Shown one piece after another: positions 17,775 through 25,927 of a DNA stretch of 64,000 nt. The translations under genes and the position numbers were made by a program. Every line of letters begins with the position of its first letter. Positions within the stretch are counted from its first letter, which is position 1. The notes under the pieces are model-generated. The model was given only the letters and a program-made list of their open reading frames with translations, was not told the origin of the DNA and made no database searches. Source of the stretch: Mycolicibacterium duvalii (GTDB lineage Bacteria; Actinomycetota; Actinomycetes; Mycobacteriales; Mycobacteriaceae); NCBI RefSeq assembly GCF_010726645.1, contig NZ_AP022563.1:3286001-3350000 (forward strand), written 5' to 3'.

Positions 17775-17985
17775 CCACGTCCTGTTAACCACACGATGGA
17801 TGCCTGCCGTGGCCGTTCGCTCACCGTCGATGTACAACAGTAGGGAGTTGGTCGCCAAGACTGCACTGAACTGCTGATCGTTTATTAGCCGACAGCACAA
17901 CGACTCCTACGACCAGTCCCAATCGCCGTTGTATCGTTCAGTGCAGTGCCTGACTGGTTCGGGGCGAAATCATCGAGTCGCGCTC

Positions 17986-18016
17986 TTGACTGTTGACACT
18001 CGGCTGCCATAGTGTC
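17986..18016 (+). promoter_or_regulatory. Promoter with operator-like palindrome (copy 4)
   Basis: -35 TTGACT (17986-17991), 18-base spacer, -10 TAGTGT (18010-18015), pointing to the SDR at 18154. The palindrome TGACActcggcTGCCA (17994-18009) covers the spacer and abuts the -10; one base of the right arm differs from the consensus. The trailing TAGTGTC is the same as in copy 2. Confidence 0.6.
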
Positions 18017-18153
18017 GGTATCCCGCCGCGTGGGGCCGACGGCAGATGTCCATGAGTTGGTGGAGGTCCCCGGTGGCACGTCGGTGCCCGCCCGCGGGTC
18101 TCACTCCCGGCGGGCGAGAGCGCGCAATACAACAGCGAAAAGGGTTGAGGGAC

Positions 18154-18969
18154 ATGGGAGTTTTGGACGGTCGGGTTGCCTTCATCACCGGCGCCGCGCG
18201 GGGGCAAGGACGCGCGCATGCGGTGCGGTTGGCCGCCGACGGCGCCGACATCATCGCCCTGGACATCTGCGCTGACATCGCGTCGATGGACTACCCCAAC
18301 GCCACCCCTTCCGATTTGGACGAGACGGTCAAGCTGGTCGAGCATACGGGCCGACGCATCGTGGCACGCCAGGCCGATGTCCGCGACGGCGACGCCGTGG
18401 AGGCGGCATTGTCCGACGGCCTCGCCGAATTCGGGCGCCTGGACATCGTGATCGCCAACGCCGGCATCATCCGGCTCGGCAGCGGGGGTGACGACCGGCA
18501 GGTGTTCCGCGACATCGTCGACGTCAACCTGATCGGGGTGTGGAACACCGTGCACGCCGCGATCCCCACCCTGATCGATGGTGGACGTGGCGGATCGATC
18601 GTCATCACCAGCTCCAGTGCCGGACTCAAGGCCACCGGCACCGACCGGACCGGCGGTCAGGCCTACTCGGCTGCCAAGCGAGGACTCGTCGGCCTGATGC
18701 AGGTGTGGGCCAACGATCTGGGCAAGCATTCCATTCGCGTGAACACCATCCATCCCACCGGAGTGGCGACCGGCATGGTCATGAACGAAGCGATGGGCAA
18801 ACTGCTGGAGTCCGGGGACGTCGCGATGGAGGCCATGCAGAACGTCTTGCCGATTCCGGTGCTGGCGCCCGAAGACGTGGCGAACGCGGTGGCCTTCCTG
18901 GTCTCGGATGAAGCCAAGTTCATCACCGGAACGGCGTGGCCCCTTGATGCCGGCTTTGCGGTTCGTTGA
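18154..18969 (+). CDS. Mycofactocin-coupled SDR oxidoreductase
   Basis: 271 residues, closely similar in layout to the SDR at 6243. Rossmann loop FITGAARGQGRAHAVRLA (about residues 9-26), ALDICADIASMDYPNATPSD insert after strand 2, ETVKLVEHTGRR, ADVRDGDAV, VIANAGIIRLG, catalytic Ser in ITSSSAG and YSAAK, then RVNTIHPTGVATGMV. The insert and the DIC motif identify the mycofactocin-type family. Start ATG 18154 after AGGGTTGAGGGAC. Its promoter overlaps operator copy 4, so it is probably co-regulated with the divergent FadE/Ltp operon, and may oxidise the same substrate. Downstream lies insertion-sequence debris. Confidence 0.88.
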   Translation: MGVLDGRVAFITGAARGQGRAHAVRLAADGADIIALDICADIASMDYPNATPSDLDETVKLVEHTGRRIVARQADVRDGDAVEAALSDGLAEFGRLDIVIANAGIIRLGSGGDDRQVFRDIVDVNLIGVWNTVHAAIPTLIDGGRGGSIVITSSSAGLKATGTDRTGGQAYSAAKRGLVGLMQVWANDLGKHSIRVNTIHPTGVATGMVMNEAMGKLLESGDVAMEAMQNVLPIPVLAPEDVANAVAFLVSDEAKFITGTAWPLDAGFAVR

Positions 18970-19041
18970 TTGCTGCTGCGCGAATCACGGCGGGCCGTCA
19001 TCGGGAGCGCCGTGTCAGCAACATGCATGCCGGGCCAGGTT

Positions 19042-19131
19042 GACCTGCACGTCATCCCGCCCCGACACCCGTGGCGCAACAGCTACGTCGAATCATTGAA
19101 CTCCCGCATCCGCGACGAATGCCCGCTGGGA
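19042..19131 (+). mobile_element. IS3-type transposase fragment
   Basis: About 30 codons in one frame, reading DLHVIPPRHPWRNSYVESLN then SRIRDECPLG. PWRNSYVESLNSRIRDEC is the conserved block after the second Asp and up to the catalytic Glu of IS3-family DDE transposases. No other parts, inverted repeats or target duplications are visible; the bases to 19374 show nothing further that I recognise. Confidence 0.7.
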
Positions 19132-19374
19132 TGGCATCGGCGAGTGAGGGCGTCTCGCGGGCACGGGTCAAAAACGTCAACTCCGGACCGACGTGGCGAC
19201 CCGACCAGGCCGCGAAAAAATGCCTCTATCTCTTCACCGAGCACTGGATCCGACCGGGCGAGGTAGGGCACCGATGGGCATGAGGGGAAGCCTGCGCTCC
19301 ACGCGTTCGCAATCACCCATAACGGCCCGATCACCCCGACCGGCAACTAACCAATGCCAAGGTCGAGTCCGCGG

Positions 19375-19803
19375 TTAATCAGATAGCCTCGAGGGCAGCC
19401 GTTCACCGTCAGGCAGTACATCTCCGGTTTTCACAGTGATGTGCTTCGACAGACGCCAGCGGCCGTCCTCTCGGCGCAAGTGATCGTGATATCGCCCCAC
19501 AAACGACATCTCTGCCGGCCCGTCCTCTGGTATCAGTGACACAATCACGTCGCTCCAGGCTCTAGCCTCGTTCTCGTAGATGTCGATTACCGGCGCGTAG
19601 ACGAAATGTTTGATCCTGTGGGGAGTGGAGGGTTGCGTTGCAGGCAACCCTTCCATGATCGCCTTTCGCCCGCGAAACGTCTGTCCCGCCCATGGCAGCA
19701 CACCGTCATCACAGAACAACGCCGCAAGGTCGGCCCATCGACGTTCGTCGAGCAGCTGAGCGTGCAAAGCAATTACGCGCCTGATCTCTTCGTAATCGTC
19801 CAC
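19375..19803 (-). CDS. SnoaL-like/NTF2-fold protein
   Basis: 142 residues with the SnoaL/nuclear-transport-factor-2 cone fold pattern: DDYEEIRRVIALHAQLLDER helix, WADLAALFCDDGVLPWAG, GRKAIMEGL, then HFVYAPVIDIYENEARAWSD, FVGRYHDHLRREDGRWRLSK. This fold serves as isomerase, dehydratase or hydratase for polar or steroid-like substrates and as small binding proteins. A hydratase role in the catabolic island is possible but unsupported. The gene is intact although it sits between IS fragments. Start ATG 19803. It converges with the debris at 19042-19131. Confidence 0.8.
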   Translation of the reverse strand: MDDYEEIRRVIALHAQLLDERRWADLAALFCDDGVLPWAGQTFRGRKAIMEGLPATQPSTPHRIKHFVYAPVIDIYENEARAWSDVIVSLIPEDGPAEMSFVGRYHDHLRREDGRWRLSKHITVKTGDVLPDGERLPSRLSD

Positions 19804-20004
19804 TGCTACCTCTCGTTCCAGGCGTTTGCTTGTCGCCTCTCAAGACGGAGTCAAGCAAAGCCGCACGCTGTGAACCTTACCCGCGGTGTAAGTCGAGTCC
19901 CGGGCGGTGTCGGAATGCCAGGGTGATCTGATGTCCGCGACGGCTGAAGTGGATGCGTCTTGGACGCTGGCAGGTGGCGAATTACCCTGCGGTGCAACGG
20001 TCTT

Positions 20005-20100
20005 GCAGAACCATGCCCGGGTGATGGACGTGGGCCGCAATACGGTGCGGCGGGCGTTGGCCGCTGGGGGCCGCCCATGTATCGGCGGCGCCGCAGCCAG
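20005..20100 (+). mobile_element. IS21-type (IstA-like) fragment, weak
   Basis: A short stretch reads RVMDVGRNTVRRALAAGGRP, resembling the helix-turn-helix region of IS21-type transposases; a one-base shift then gives MYRRRRSQS, as the family would continue. The rest of 19804-20295 shows nothing else recognisable. Too short for certainty. Confidence 0.4.
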
Positions 20101-20295
20101 TCCACCGCCGGAGCTGAGACCGCCGATTGCGACCGGTGACGGATCAACCCAAGGCTGCTGGTTTGCGTCCAGCAGAGTGGTGTACGAGTCGGACCTGATC
20201 AGGGGTACCGGCGTGTCGCAGCCGAGCGATTGAAGGTCATCGCGTGATTCTTCGAGAGACCGACCAAAGTCACTCGGAGCTTGGGAATCAACGCG

Positions 20296-20449
20296 ATGAC
20301 CACTGCCCACAACATCGACCTGCCTGCTGTGCTCGCCGAACGACTCACCACCTGCCACCCTGACGTCTTGCGAGCTGCTGGCCACGTTCATCCACACCCT
20401 GAGGGGCGCGGAGGCCGACGCCCTGTGCGGGGCCGGCTACGGCAAGGCC
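20296..20449 (+). mobile_element. IS256-type transposase, N-terminal fragment
   Basis: ATG 20296 gives MTTAHNIDLPAVLAERLTTC then HPDVL, the start of a mycobacterial IS256-type (Mutator-like) transposase. After a loss of about two bases near 20372, the frame continues ELLATFIHTLRGAEADALCG AGYG. It ends at about 20447, where ChaB sequence begins in the same frame. This fragment has replaced the start of the ChaB gene. Confidence 0.7.
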
Positions 20450-20839
20450 AAGGAAAGTGAACTGCCGAGCACTCTGCAACGCTCCGAGGACAAGGCCAAG
20501 CGCACGTTCGCCAAGGCGCACGACGCCGCCGCCGAGGAATACGGCGAGGGCGAGCGGGCGCATCGCGTCGCCTACAGCGCGCTCAAGCACAGTTACGAGA
20601 AGGTGGGCGACCACTGGGAGAGGAAGGATCAGAGCGGGCCGTCCGACGAGCGGGCCGAGAGCGGCGGGCCGCAGGCCAAGGGTGAGACCGCTGAGGGCGT
20701 CAACGCCAACGCGAGCAAGAAGCACCTCGTCGACCTGGCCCGTCGCCTCGACATCCCCGGCCGGTCGAAGATGACCAAGGACGAACTCGTCGAGGAGATC
20801 AAGAAGGCCAACCGGCGGGAGAGCCGGCGCAGCCGCTAG
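20450..20839 (+). pseudogene. ChaB-like protein that has lost its native start
   Basis: From about 20450 one frame reads ESELPSTLQRSEDKAKRTFA, KAHDAAAEEYGEGERAHRVAY and SALKHSYEKVGDHWERKD, a complete ChaB domain. A Ser/Gly-rich linker follows, then a Rho-N-like domain (ASKKHLVDLARRLDIPGRS, MTKDELVEEIKKANRR). Intact relatives begin with a short Lys-rich leader and their own ATG; here that is replaced by an in-frame piece of IS256. The only ATG in frame is 20603, inside the ChaB domain, and I see no GTG or TTG between the junction and the domain. Probably unexpressed, or expressed only as the C-terminal Rho-N part (78 residues). It overlaps the convergent next gene by four bases. Confidence 0.65.
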
Positions 20840-21105
20840 GCCTTGCCGTTGCGCTCGCGGTGCTTGCAACCCGGCCAGCAGCACGGCCGGCGCATGCCCT
20901 CCTCCAGTTCCTCCTGAGTGCGGCGGATCCGCCGCTCACGGGTCTTCTGCTGCTTGGCGTCCTCGACCCAGCAGATGAACTCGTTGCGCGCCAGCGGGGT
21001 GATGTCCTGCCACGCCGCCAGCGCCGTCGCGTTCCCGGTCAGCGCGGTGCGCAGATCATCGGGAAGTTCGTGCACCACGCCGCCCGGAATCACCTGAGTG
21101 CCCAC
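20836..21105 (-). CDS. YdeI/OmdA-family small protein
   Basis: 89 residues from GTG 21105. The text TPLARNEFICWVEDAKQQKT RERRIRRTQEELEEGMRRP is the conserved core of the bacteriocin-protection YdeI/OmpD-associated family. The C-terminus ends PCCWPGCKHRERNGKA, a Cys-rich tail common to mycobacterial members. The N-terminal VVHELPDDLRTALTGNATAL fits the family's first helices. The role is unknown. Much longer open frames on this strand extend upstream but only into antisense sequence of the next gene. Confidence 0.8.
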   Translation of the reverse strand: MGTQVIPGGVVHELPDDLRTALTGNATALAAWQDITPLARNEFICWVEDAKQQKTRERRIRRTQEELEEGMRRPCCWPGCKHRERNGKA

Positions 21106-21175
21106 CCGCCCACAGTAACTCCGCAGGCTCCGGCCCTCGATATGGAACGATCGTTGCGACCGGAACAGGAGGGCC

Positions 21176-23008
21176 ATGTCGGTTTCAGTGTCGACGGTGC
21201 GGGACTCGGATCCCGACCGGGTGGTCGACGCCGCCGACGCGCTGGGCCGCCGACGCAGCGAACTCGAGACGATCCTCACCGGCGAACGAGAGATGCTGGC
21301 CCACCTGCAGGAGCACTGGACCGGGCAGGCCGCCAACGGCGCGGTCGCGCAGGGGGTCACAGACCTCGCCAAGCAGGACCGGATCGCCCGGCGGCTGCGC
21401 CACCTCGAGTCCGCGCTGCGCAACGGCGGTGTGCAGATGGTCGCGTTGCGGGGCGCTCTGCTGGACCTGGTGTCGACGCTGGACCGGTTCGGGTTCGCCG
21501 TCGCCGACGACGGGACGGTCACCCCGCAGCAGTGGCTGGTCGGGCGCTTTCTGGACAGCCTGGCCGACAAGTTCACCGCGTTTCTGAAGAAGATGCTGCA
21601 GCTGTTCACCGACCCGGACGAGAACACCGCGTCGGCGATCGATCAGGCCGCCGGAGTCGACATCCCGAGTCCGTCCGTGGCCGTGGGCGGGCAGAACATC
21701 CAGATCCCCTCGGCGGACACCGATCCTGCCGGCGTGACGGCGTGGTGGAATGCGCTGACCGACGATCAGCGCCGTGGGCTGATCGACCAGCATCCACCGA
21801 TCCTGGGCAATCTCAACGGGATTCCCGCCGAGGTTCGCGACCAGGTCAACGTCGCGGTGATGGACGACGACCTCGACCGGGTGGAGAACGTGGCGTCCCG
21901 CAACCACGTCCCGGCCGACGAGGTGGTGGGCAATCCGGGCCGCTATGGGCTGACCGACGGCGACGTCACGCGCTACCAGAACGCGAAGCGGACCCAGGAA
22001 GGACTGCTGCATCAGCTCGGCGCGCCCGACGGAGAGTCACGCCGCTACAGCGAGATCGGCGCACAGGAGCGGCACGACAGGAACTGGCGGCCGACCATGC
22101 TGTGGGCCTACGACCCGCAGGCCTTCGACGGCAAGGGCCGCGCGGCGGTCTCGATCGGCAATCCGGACAAGGCGTCGAACACCGCGGTCATCGTGCCCGG
22201 CACCAGCGCCAGCGTCCGCGACGGCTGGCTGTCCGACGGGCACAACGACGCCATCAATCTGTACGGCCAGTCACTCAAGGCCGATCCCGGTGACCCGACC
22301 GCGGTGATCTCCTGGATGGGCTACGACACCCCCGAGAGCTTCACCGACCCCAACATCGCCAACACCGGCCTGGCACGCGCCGGGGGCGACGCCCTGGCGT
22401 GGGATGTCAACGGGCTCAGTGTGACCCACGAGGCGGGCGTGTCCGAGCATGTGACGGTGATCGGGCACTCCTACGGTTCCACCACCGTCGCCGACGCGTT
22501 CGCCAACAGCGGGATGCGTGCCGACGACGCGATCCTGCTCGGCAGTCCCGGCACCGACGTGGCGGGCAGCGCCGCGGACTTCAACCTCGACGGCGGGCAG
22601 GTCTACATCGGGGACGCGTCCACCGACCCGGTGGGCTGGCTGGGTCAGATGGGCAACACGCTGCCGGGCGAACTCAACGATTCGTTGGGCAACATGGTCG
22701 GCCCGACGGCCGGCCTGGGCGCCGACCCGGCGTTCGAGGACTTCGGTGCGACGCGGTTCCGGGCCGAGGTTCCCGGTGCGGACATGATCGACCCGTCCGA
22801 CCATTCGTACTACTACGCCGTCGGTAGCGAGTCGTTGCGCGCCATGACCGAGATCGTCACCGGCAATCCCGACCGTCTCGGCGAACTTGGCCTGCTGGCG
22901 CAGCCGCGCACCGAACTGACGGTGTCGACACCGCAGCAGCTCGACGTCCCGATCCTCGGAGAGGGTTCCGTTGCCGCACATGAACGTCGAGACGCCGGTG
23001 ATCTATGA
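21176..23008 (+). CDS. DUF1023 alpha/beta-hydrolase with WXG100-like N-terminus
   Basis: 610 residues. The N-terminal 110 residues are helical (VVDAADALGRRRSELETILT, LAHLQEHWTGQAANGAV), with W-T-G like a WXG100 hairpin, suggesting type VII secretion. The C-terminal half is the DUF1023 alpha/beta-hydrolase: TAVIVPGTSASVRDGW, TAVISWMGYDTPESF, nucleophile elbow VTVIGHSYGSTTVADAF (Ser in GHSYGS), ILLGSPGTDVAGSA, and a late His in PSDHSYYYAVGS. The substrate is unknown. The frame ends VAAHERRDAGDL, but one frame over the DNA reads HMNVETPVIYDPEWNRAGGS then VTNDHGY and stops at 23060, which resembles the usual end of this family: a frameshift near 22965 is likely. The next gene is an LppA-like lipoprotein. 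Confidence 0.88.
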   Translation: MSVSVSTVRDSDPDRVVDAADALGRRRSELETILTGEREMLAHLQEHWTGQAANGAVAQGVTDLAKQDRIARRLRHLESALRNGGVQMVALRGALLDLVSTLDRFGFAVADDGTVTPQQWLVGRFLDSLADKFTAFLKKMLQLFTDPDENTASAIDQAAGVDIPSPSVAVGGQNIQIPSADTDPAGVTAWWNALTDDQRRGLIDQHPPILGNLNGIPAEVRDQVNVAVMDDDLDRVENVASRNHVPADEVVGNPGRYGLTDGDVTRYQNAKRTQEGLLHQLGAPDGESRRYSEIGAQERHDRNWRPTMLWAYDPQAFDGKGRAAVSIGNPDKASNTAVIVPGTSASVRDGWLSDGHNDAINLYGQSLKADPGDPTAVISWMGYDTPESFTDPNIANTGLARAGGDALAWDVNGLSVTHEAGVSEHVTVIGHSYGSTTVADAFANSGMRADDAILLGSPGTDVAGSAADFNLDGGQVYIGDASTDPVGWLGQMGNTLPGELNDSLGNMVGPTAGLGADPAFEDFGATRFRAEVPGADMIDPSDHSYYYAVGSESLRAMTEIVTGNPDRLGELGLLAQPRTELTVSTPQQLDVPILGEGSVAAHERRDAGDL

Positions 23009-23043
23009 CCCCGAATGGAACCGGGCGGGAGGATCGGTGACCA

Positions 23044-23592
23044 ATGACCACGGGTACTAGTCGTCGTATCGCGGGGCTGGCCGTCATCCTCGCCGCCGCG
23101 ACGTCAGCTGTAGGAGGATGCTCACCGATGTCCCCGTCCCTGCCGAACACACCACAGGCCGGGGGGCCCACCGCCCCGCCGCCGTCCGACGCCGAATCCC
23201 GCGCCCAGGTCGTCGATGCGGCCAAAGATGTTGTGCGGGCGGCGAACCTGCGTGTCACGTACGCGAGCTTCCAATGGGAGTGGTGTAACGATCAGGGCGA
23301 CCCGCCGTTCCACGGCCGCGTCGACGTGGCGTTCGAGACGCCGCCAGGCCAGAGTGTCAGCCGGCAGATCGCCGACACCCTGGCCGCCCGGCCCGGCTGG
23401 GCGCCCGGGCCGCCGCCGGGCTTCCAGCCCGCCGGCGACGCGGTCCACAAGGGCGGCGTGATGGTCCTCGTCGGCCCCGGGAACTACCCCGACCGCGGCG
23501 CGGTCGAGATCTACGGGGAATGCCGGAACATGAACGACCACCGCGACGACAACCAGCTCGCCGACATCACCGATGAGGTGCGCGGTGGCTGA
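23044..23592 (+). CDS. LppA-like lipoprotein
   Basis: 182 residues with a lipoprotein signal: TSRRIAGLAVILAAATSAVGG followed by the lipobox Cys (V-G-G-C, Cys 26), then a Pro/Ser-rich linker. The body contains ASFQWEWCNDQGDPPFHGRV and EIYGECRNMNDHRDDN, with two Cys that could form a disulfide, in the style of the mycobacterial LppA family. Start ATG 23044 after GGGAGGATC. It directly follows the DUF1023 hydrolase gene and overlaps the alternative-frame tail of that gene, so the two are probably cotranslated. Surface-anchored; function unknown. Confidence 0.8.
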   Translation: MTTGTSRRIAGLAVILAAATSAVGGCSPMSPSLPNTPQAGGPTAPPPSDAESRAQVVDAAKDVVRAANLRVTYASFQWEWCNDQGDPPFHGRVDVAFETPPGQSVSRQIADTLAARPGWAPGPPPGFQPAGDAVHKGGVMVLVGPGNYPDRGAVEIYGECRNMNDHRDDNQLADITDEVRGG

Positions 23593-23604
23593 GTTCGCGG
23601 ATCC

Positions 23605-25266
23605 CTAGACAGCGCTGAAGTACAGGCCCAGCAGCGCACCGAACAGGACGACCAGCCAGCCGTTCGTCGTCACCTTCAGCCACCGCGGTGCCTGCCGTAC
23701 TTCCATGAAATGCCACATCACCAACTGGGTTTTGACCGCTGCGATCAGCAGCACCACGACCGTCACCGCAGGCGCCTGCAGGGGCCTGATCAGCCGACTG
23801 GCGACCTCATGTTTTCGGTGACACTGGTCAGCAACGGTGCCGTGCTGCACAATGGGGCGCGTGCCAGAGAGTGCGGTCTTGATGTTGAGCAATTGGCGGT
23901 AGTTGACGTTCTCGGTGGTGCTCGACCCGCCCCAGGTGCCGCAGCCCAACGAGAACGTCGGGGTCAGATTGTTGTAGATGCCGCCGAGCGCGCCGACCGC
24001 GGTCGGCGCGTTGACCAGGATGCGGCCGGTGCGCACGGCCAGGCCGTAGCGGTCGACGACGTCGTCGTCGTTGGCGTAGATCGCCGAGGTGTGGCCCAGC
24101 CCGCCGTGTTCGGTGACCAGCACCGCGGCGTCGATGCCGTGCTGCACGTCGCGGGCGCGCACCACGCCGAGCACCGGCATCAGCTTCTCGGCCACCAGCG
24201 GGTGCGCGGCCAGTTCGTCGAGGTCCGACGGCAGCGGCGCCAGCAGGATCTTCACCGCCGGGGACACGGTGAAGCCGGCACGTGCGGCCAGCTCCGACGC
24301 GCGCTGCCCCACCGCGTCCAGCGACACCTTGTCGCCGCAGCCGAACGCGAACTCGGCTATCTTTTCGGCCTCCTGCTCGGTGAGCAGCCGCGCTCCCATC
24401 CGCTCGAACTCGGCGATCGTCGCGTCGTAGATCGCGTCATCGATGATGCAGGTCTGCTCGGCCGGGCAGATCACCGACGAATCAAAGGTTTTCGAGATCA
24501 GGATGTCGACGACGGCGCCCTTGATGTCGGCCGTGCGGTGGATGTAGATCGGCGCGTTGCCGGGCCCGACGCTGACACCGGGCTTGCCCGACGCGTTGGC
24601 CAGCGCCACGATCTTCGGACCGCCGGTGACCCAGACGAAGTCGACCTTCGGGTGTTTGAACAGATGGTGGGTCACCTCGTGCGCGGCGTCGGGGATGACC
24701 TGCAGCGCACCGCGCGGCATCCCGGCGGCTTCGGCCGCCTCGCGCAGGATCTCCACGCTGCGTTCGCAGCAGCGGATCGCATACGGCGACGGACGGAACA
24801 GCACCGCGTTGCGGGTCTTGGCCGCGACGATCGCCTTGAACAGCACCGTCGACGTCGGGTTGGTCACCGGGGTGATCGCCAGGACCACACCGATGGGCTC
24901 GGCGACGTAGCGGATGTTGTTCTCGACGTCCTCGTCGATGACGCCGACGGACTTCTTGCCGCGCAGGTAGTCGTGCAGGAATTCGGTGGCCACGTAGTTC
25001 TTGACGACCTTGTCCTCGAACACCCCGAACCCGGTCTCCTCGATGGCCACGCCGGCCAGTTCGGCCGCGGCCCGCAGCCCCGCCCGGACCATGGCCTCGA
25101 CGATCCGGTCGACCTGTTCCTGGTCGAGGGCGCGGAACTCCGTGGCGGCGCGGGCGGCGGCGTCGACCACTGCGTCGACTTCGGCCAACCGCGCCGTGTC
25201 GGGTGGTCCGTGGTCGGTCACCTGTTGCCGTTGAACGGATTCGGTGTCTGCATGTGTCGACGTCAT
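23605..25266 (-). CDS. Acylating aldehyde dehydrogenase fused to a cytochrome c oxidase subunit IV fragment
   Basis: 553 residues. Residues 1 to about 465 are a CoA-acylating aldehyde dehydrogenase (AdhE-N/SucD/EutE type): ITPVTNPTSTVLFKAIVAAK, GGPKIVALANASGKPGVSVG, catalytic Cys in FDSSVICPAEQTC, and ENVNYRQLLNIKT. Related proteins continue with a further 20-25 residues; here the frame passes a linker (about residues 466-493) into PAVTVVVLLIAAVKTQLVMW, FMEVRQAPRWLKVTTNGW and LVVLFGALLGLYFSAV, which is the second half of the prokaryotic COX subunit IV family with two membrane helices. Start ATG 25266 after GAGGGCGG. A deletion fusing two genes is the simplest explanation. The enzyme part may be active but tethered to the membrane. 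Confidence 0.82.
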   Translation of the reverse strand: MTSTHADTESVQRQQVTDHGPPDTARLAEVDAVVDAAARAATEFRALDQEQVDRIVEAMVRAGLRAAAELAGVAIEETGFGVFEDKVVKNYVATEFLHDYLRGKKSVGVIDEDVENNIRYVAEPIGVVLAITPVTNPTSTVLFKAIVAAKTRNAVLFRPSPYAIRCCERSVEILREAAEAAGMPRGALQVIPDAAHEVTHHLFKHPKVDFVWVTGGPKIVALANASGKPGVSVGPGNAPIYIHRTADIKGAVVDILISKTFDSSVICPAEQTCIIDDAIYDATIAEFERMGARLLTEQEAEKIAEFAFGCGDKVSLDAVGQRASELAARAGFTVSPAVKILLAPLPSDLDELAAHPLVAEKLMPVLGVVRARDVQHGIDAAVLVTEHGGLGHTSAIYANDDDVVDRYGLAVRTGRILVNAPTAVGALGGIYNNLTPTFSLGCGTWGGSSTTENVNYRQLLNIKTALSGTRPIVQHGTVADQCHRKHEVASRLIRPLQAPAVTVVVLLIAAVKTQLVMWHFMEVRQAPRWLKVTTNGWLVVLFGALLGLYFSAV

Positions 25267-25449
25267 GTTTCCGCCCTCGACGATGGAGGACCCGGCACAC
25301 AGCACCGCGCCCGGGTCGCACAAGTCTGCTCGACGGGTCGATGCTACGCCGGGGGCACCGCCCGACCGGACCGTTTGCGCTCAGCGCAAGTCCCCGGATT
25401 GAAGGGCGAAAGTCTCTTGTGCATGACCCCCGCCGCAGGAGACCGTCCG

Positions 25450-25836
25450 TCAGCCCGGGGCCGGTTGCGTCGGCACGGTGCGCAACGCCAGCGCGCCGAG
25501 CGCGAGCACGGACAGGACCGGCGTGGCGAACAGGAGCACCGCCCAGACCAACCCGACACCACTTCCGCTCAACGCCTTCACCAGGGTGAAGATCGCGACC
25601 AGCCAACTGACCCCGCCGGCCACCACGGTCACCGCCAGCGCCACCGCGAACGCGCGCGCGAGACCGTAGTGCCGGTATCCGGTCGCGGTCAGCAGCGCCG
25701 TGACGGGCAGGACCATCACGATGACGGCCAGCCAGGGCCGGTCCACACCCATCTGCATCGCGGGCACCAGCAGAGCCGCCGCCAGCAGTGCCGCGCCGAT
25801 GATGCCTGCCACCGCGACGCCCCGGCCATTCGCCAT
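25450..25836 (-). CDS. Four-helix membrane protein of unknown function
   Basis: 128 residues with four hydrophobic segments: VAVAGIIGAALLAAALLVPA, PWLAVIVMVLPVTALLTATG, FAVALAVTVVAGGVSWLVAI and VWAVLLFATPVLSVLALGAL. ATG 25836 (M-A-N-G-R-G) is chosen; a GTG at 25857 would add seven residues. No catalytic motif is seen and no family is recognised. It sits alone between the ALDH fusion gene and the FadD gene, same strand as both, with gaps of 183 and about 90 bases. Confidence 0.6.
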   Translation of the reverse strand: MANGRGVAVAGIIGAALLAAALLVPAMQMGVDRPWLAVIVMVLPVTALLTATGYRHYGLARAFAVALAVTVVAGGVSWLVAIFTLVKALSGSGVGLVWAVLLFATPVLSVLALGALALRTVPTQPAPG

Positions 25837-25927
25837 GGCTCGATTCTGCCGAACCACCGGCTGTTGTGTCGCGGGATTGCGGCAACGTCGGCGGTTATCA
25901 AGCAGCCCAGGGCAATTCCGAGCTCGT

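Larger units (their letters stand above)
17268..17985. other. Gene-free stretch holding two more operator copies
   Basis: Over 700 bases between divergent operons. The short open frames here show no family resemblance, no ribosome site and no third-position GC bias. The only structure seen is the repeated palindrome at 17611 and 17759. It may be the remains of a deleted gene or the landing region of other promoters. Confidence 0.5.

Noticed and set aside
17629-17877. 82-codon open frame in the operator region
   Set aside because: No ribosome site, no family resemblance and a composition unlike genes; it also spans operator copy 3.
19132-19374. Continuation of the IS3 transposase or another gene
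   Set aside because: The reading frames show no further transposase motif; the sequence looks like eroded DNA and I could not name it.
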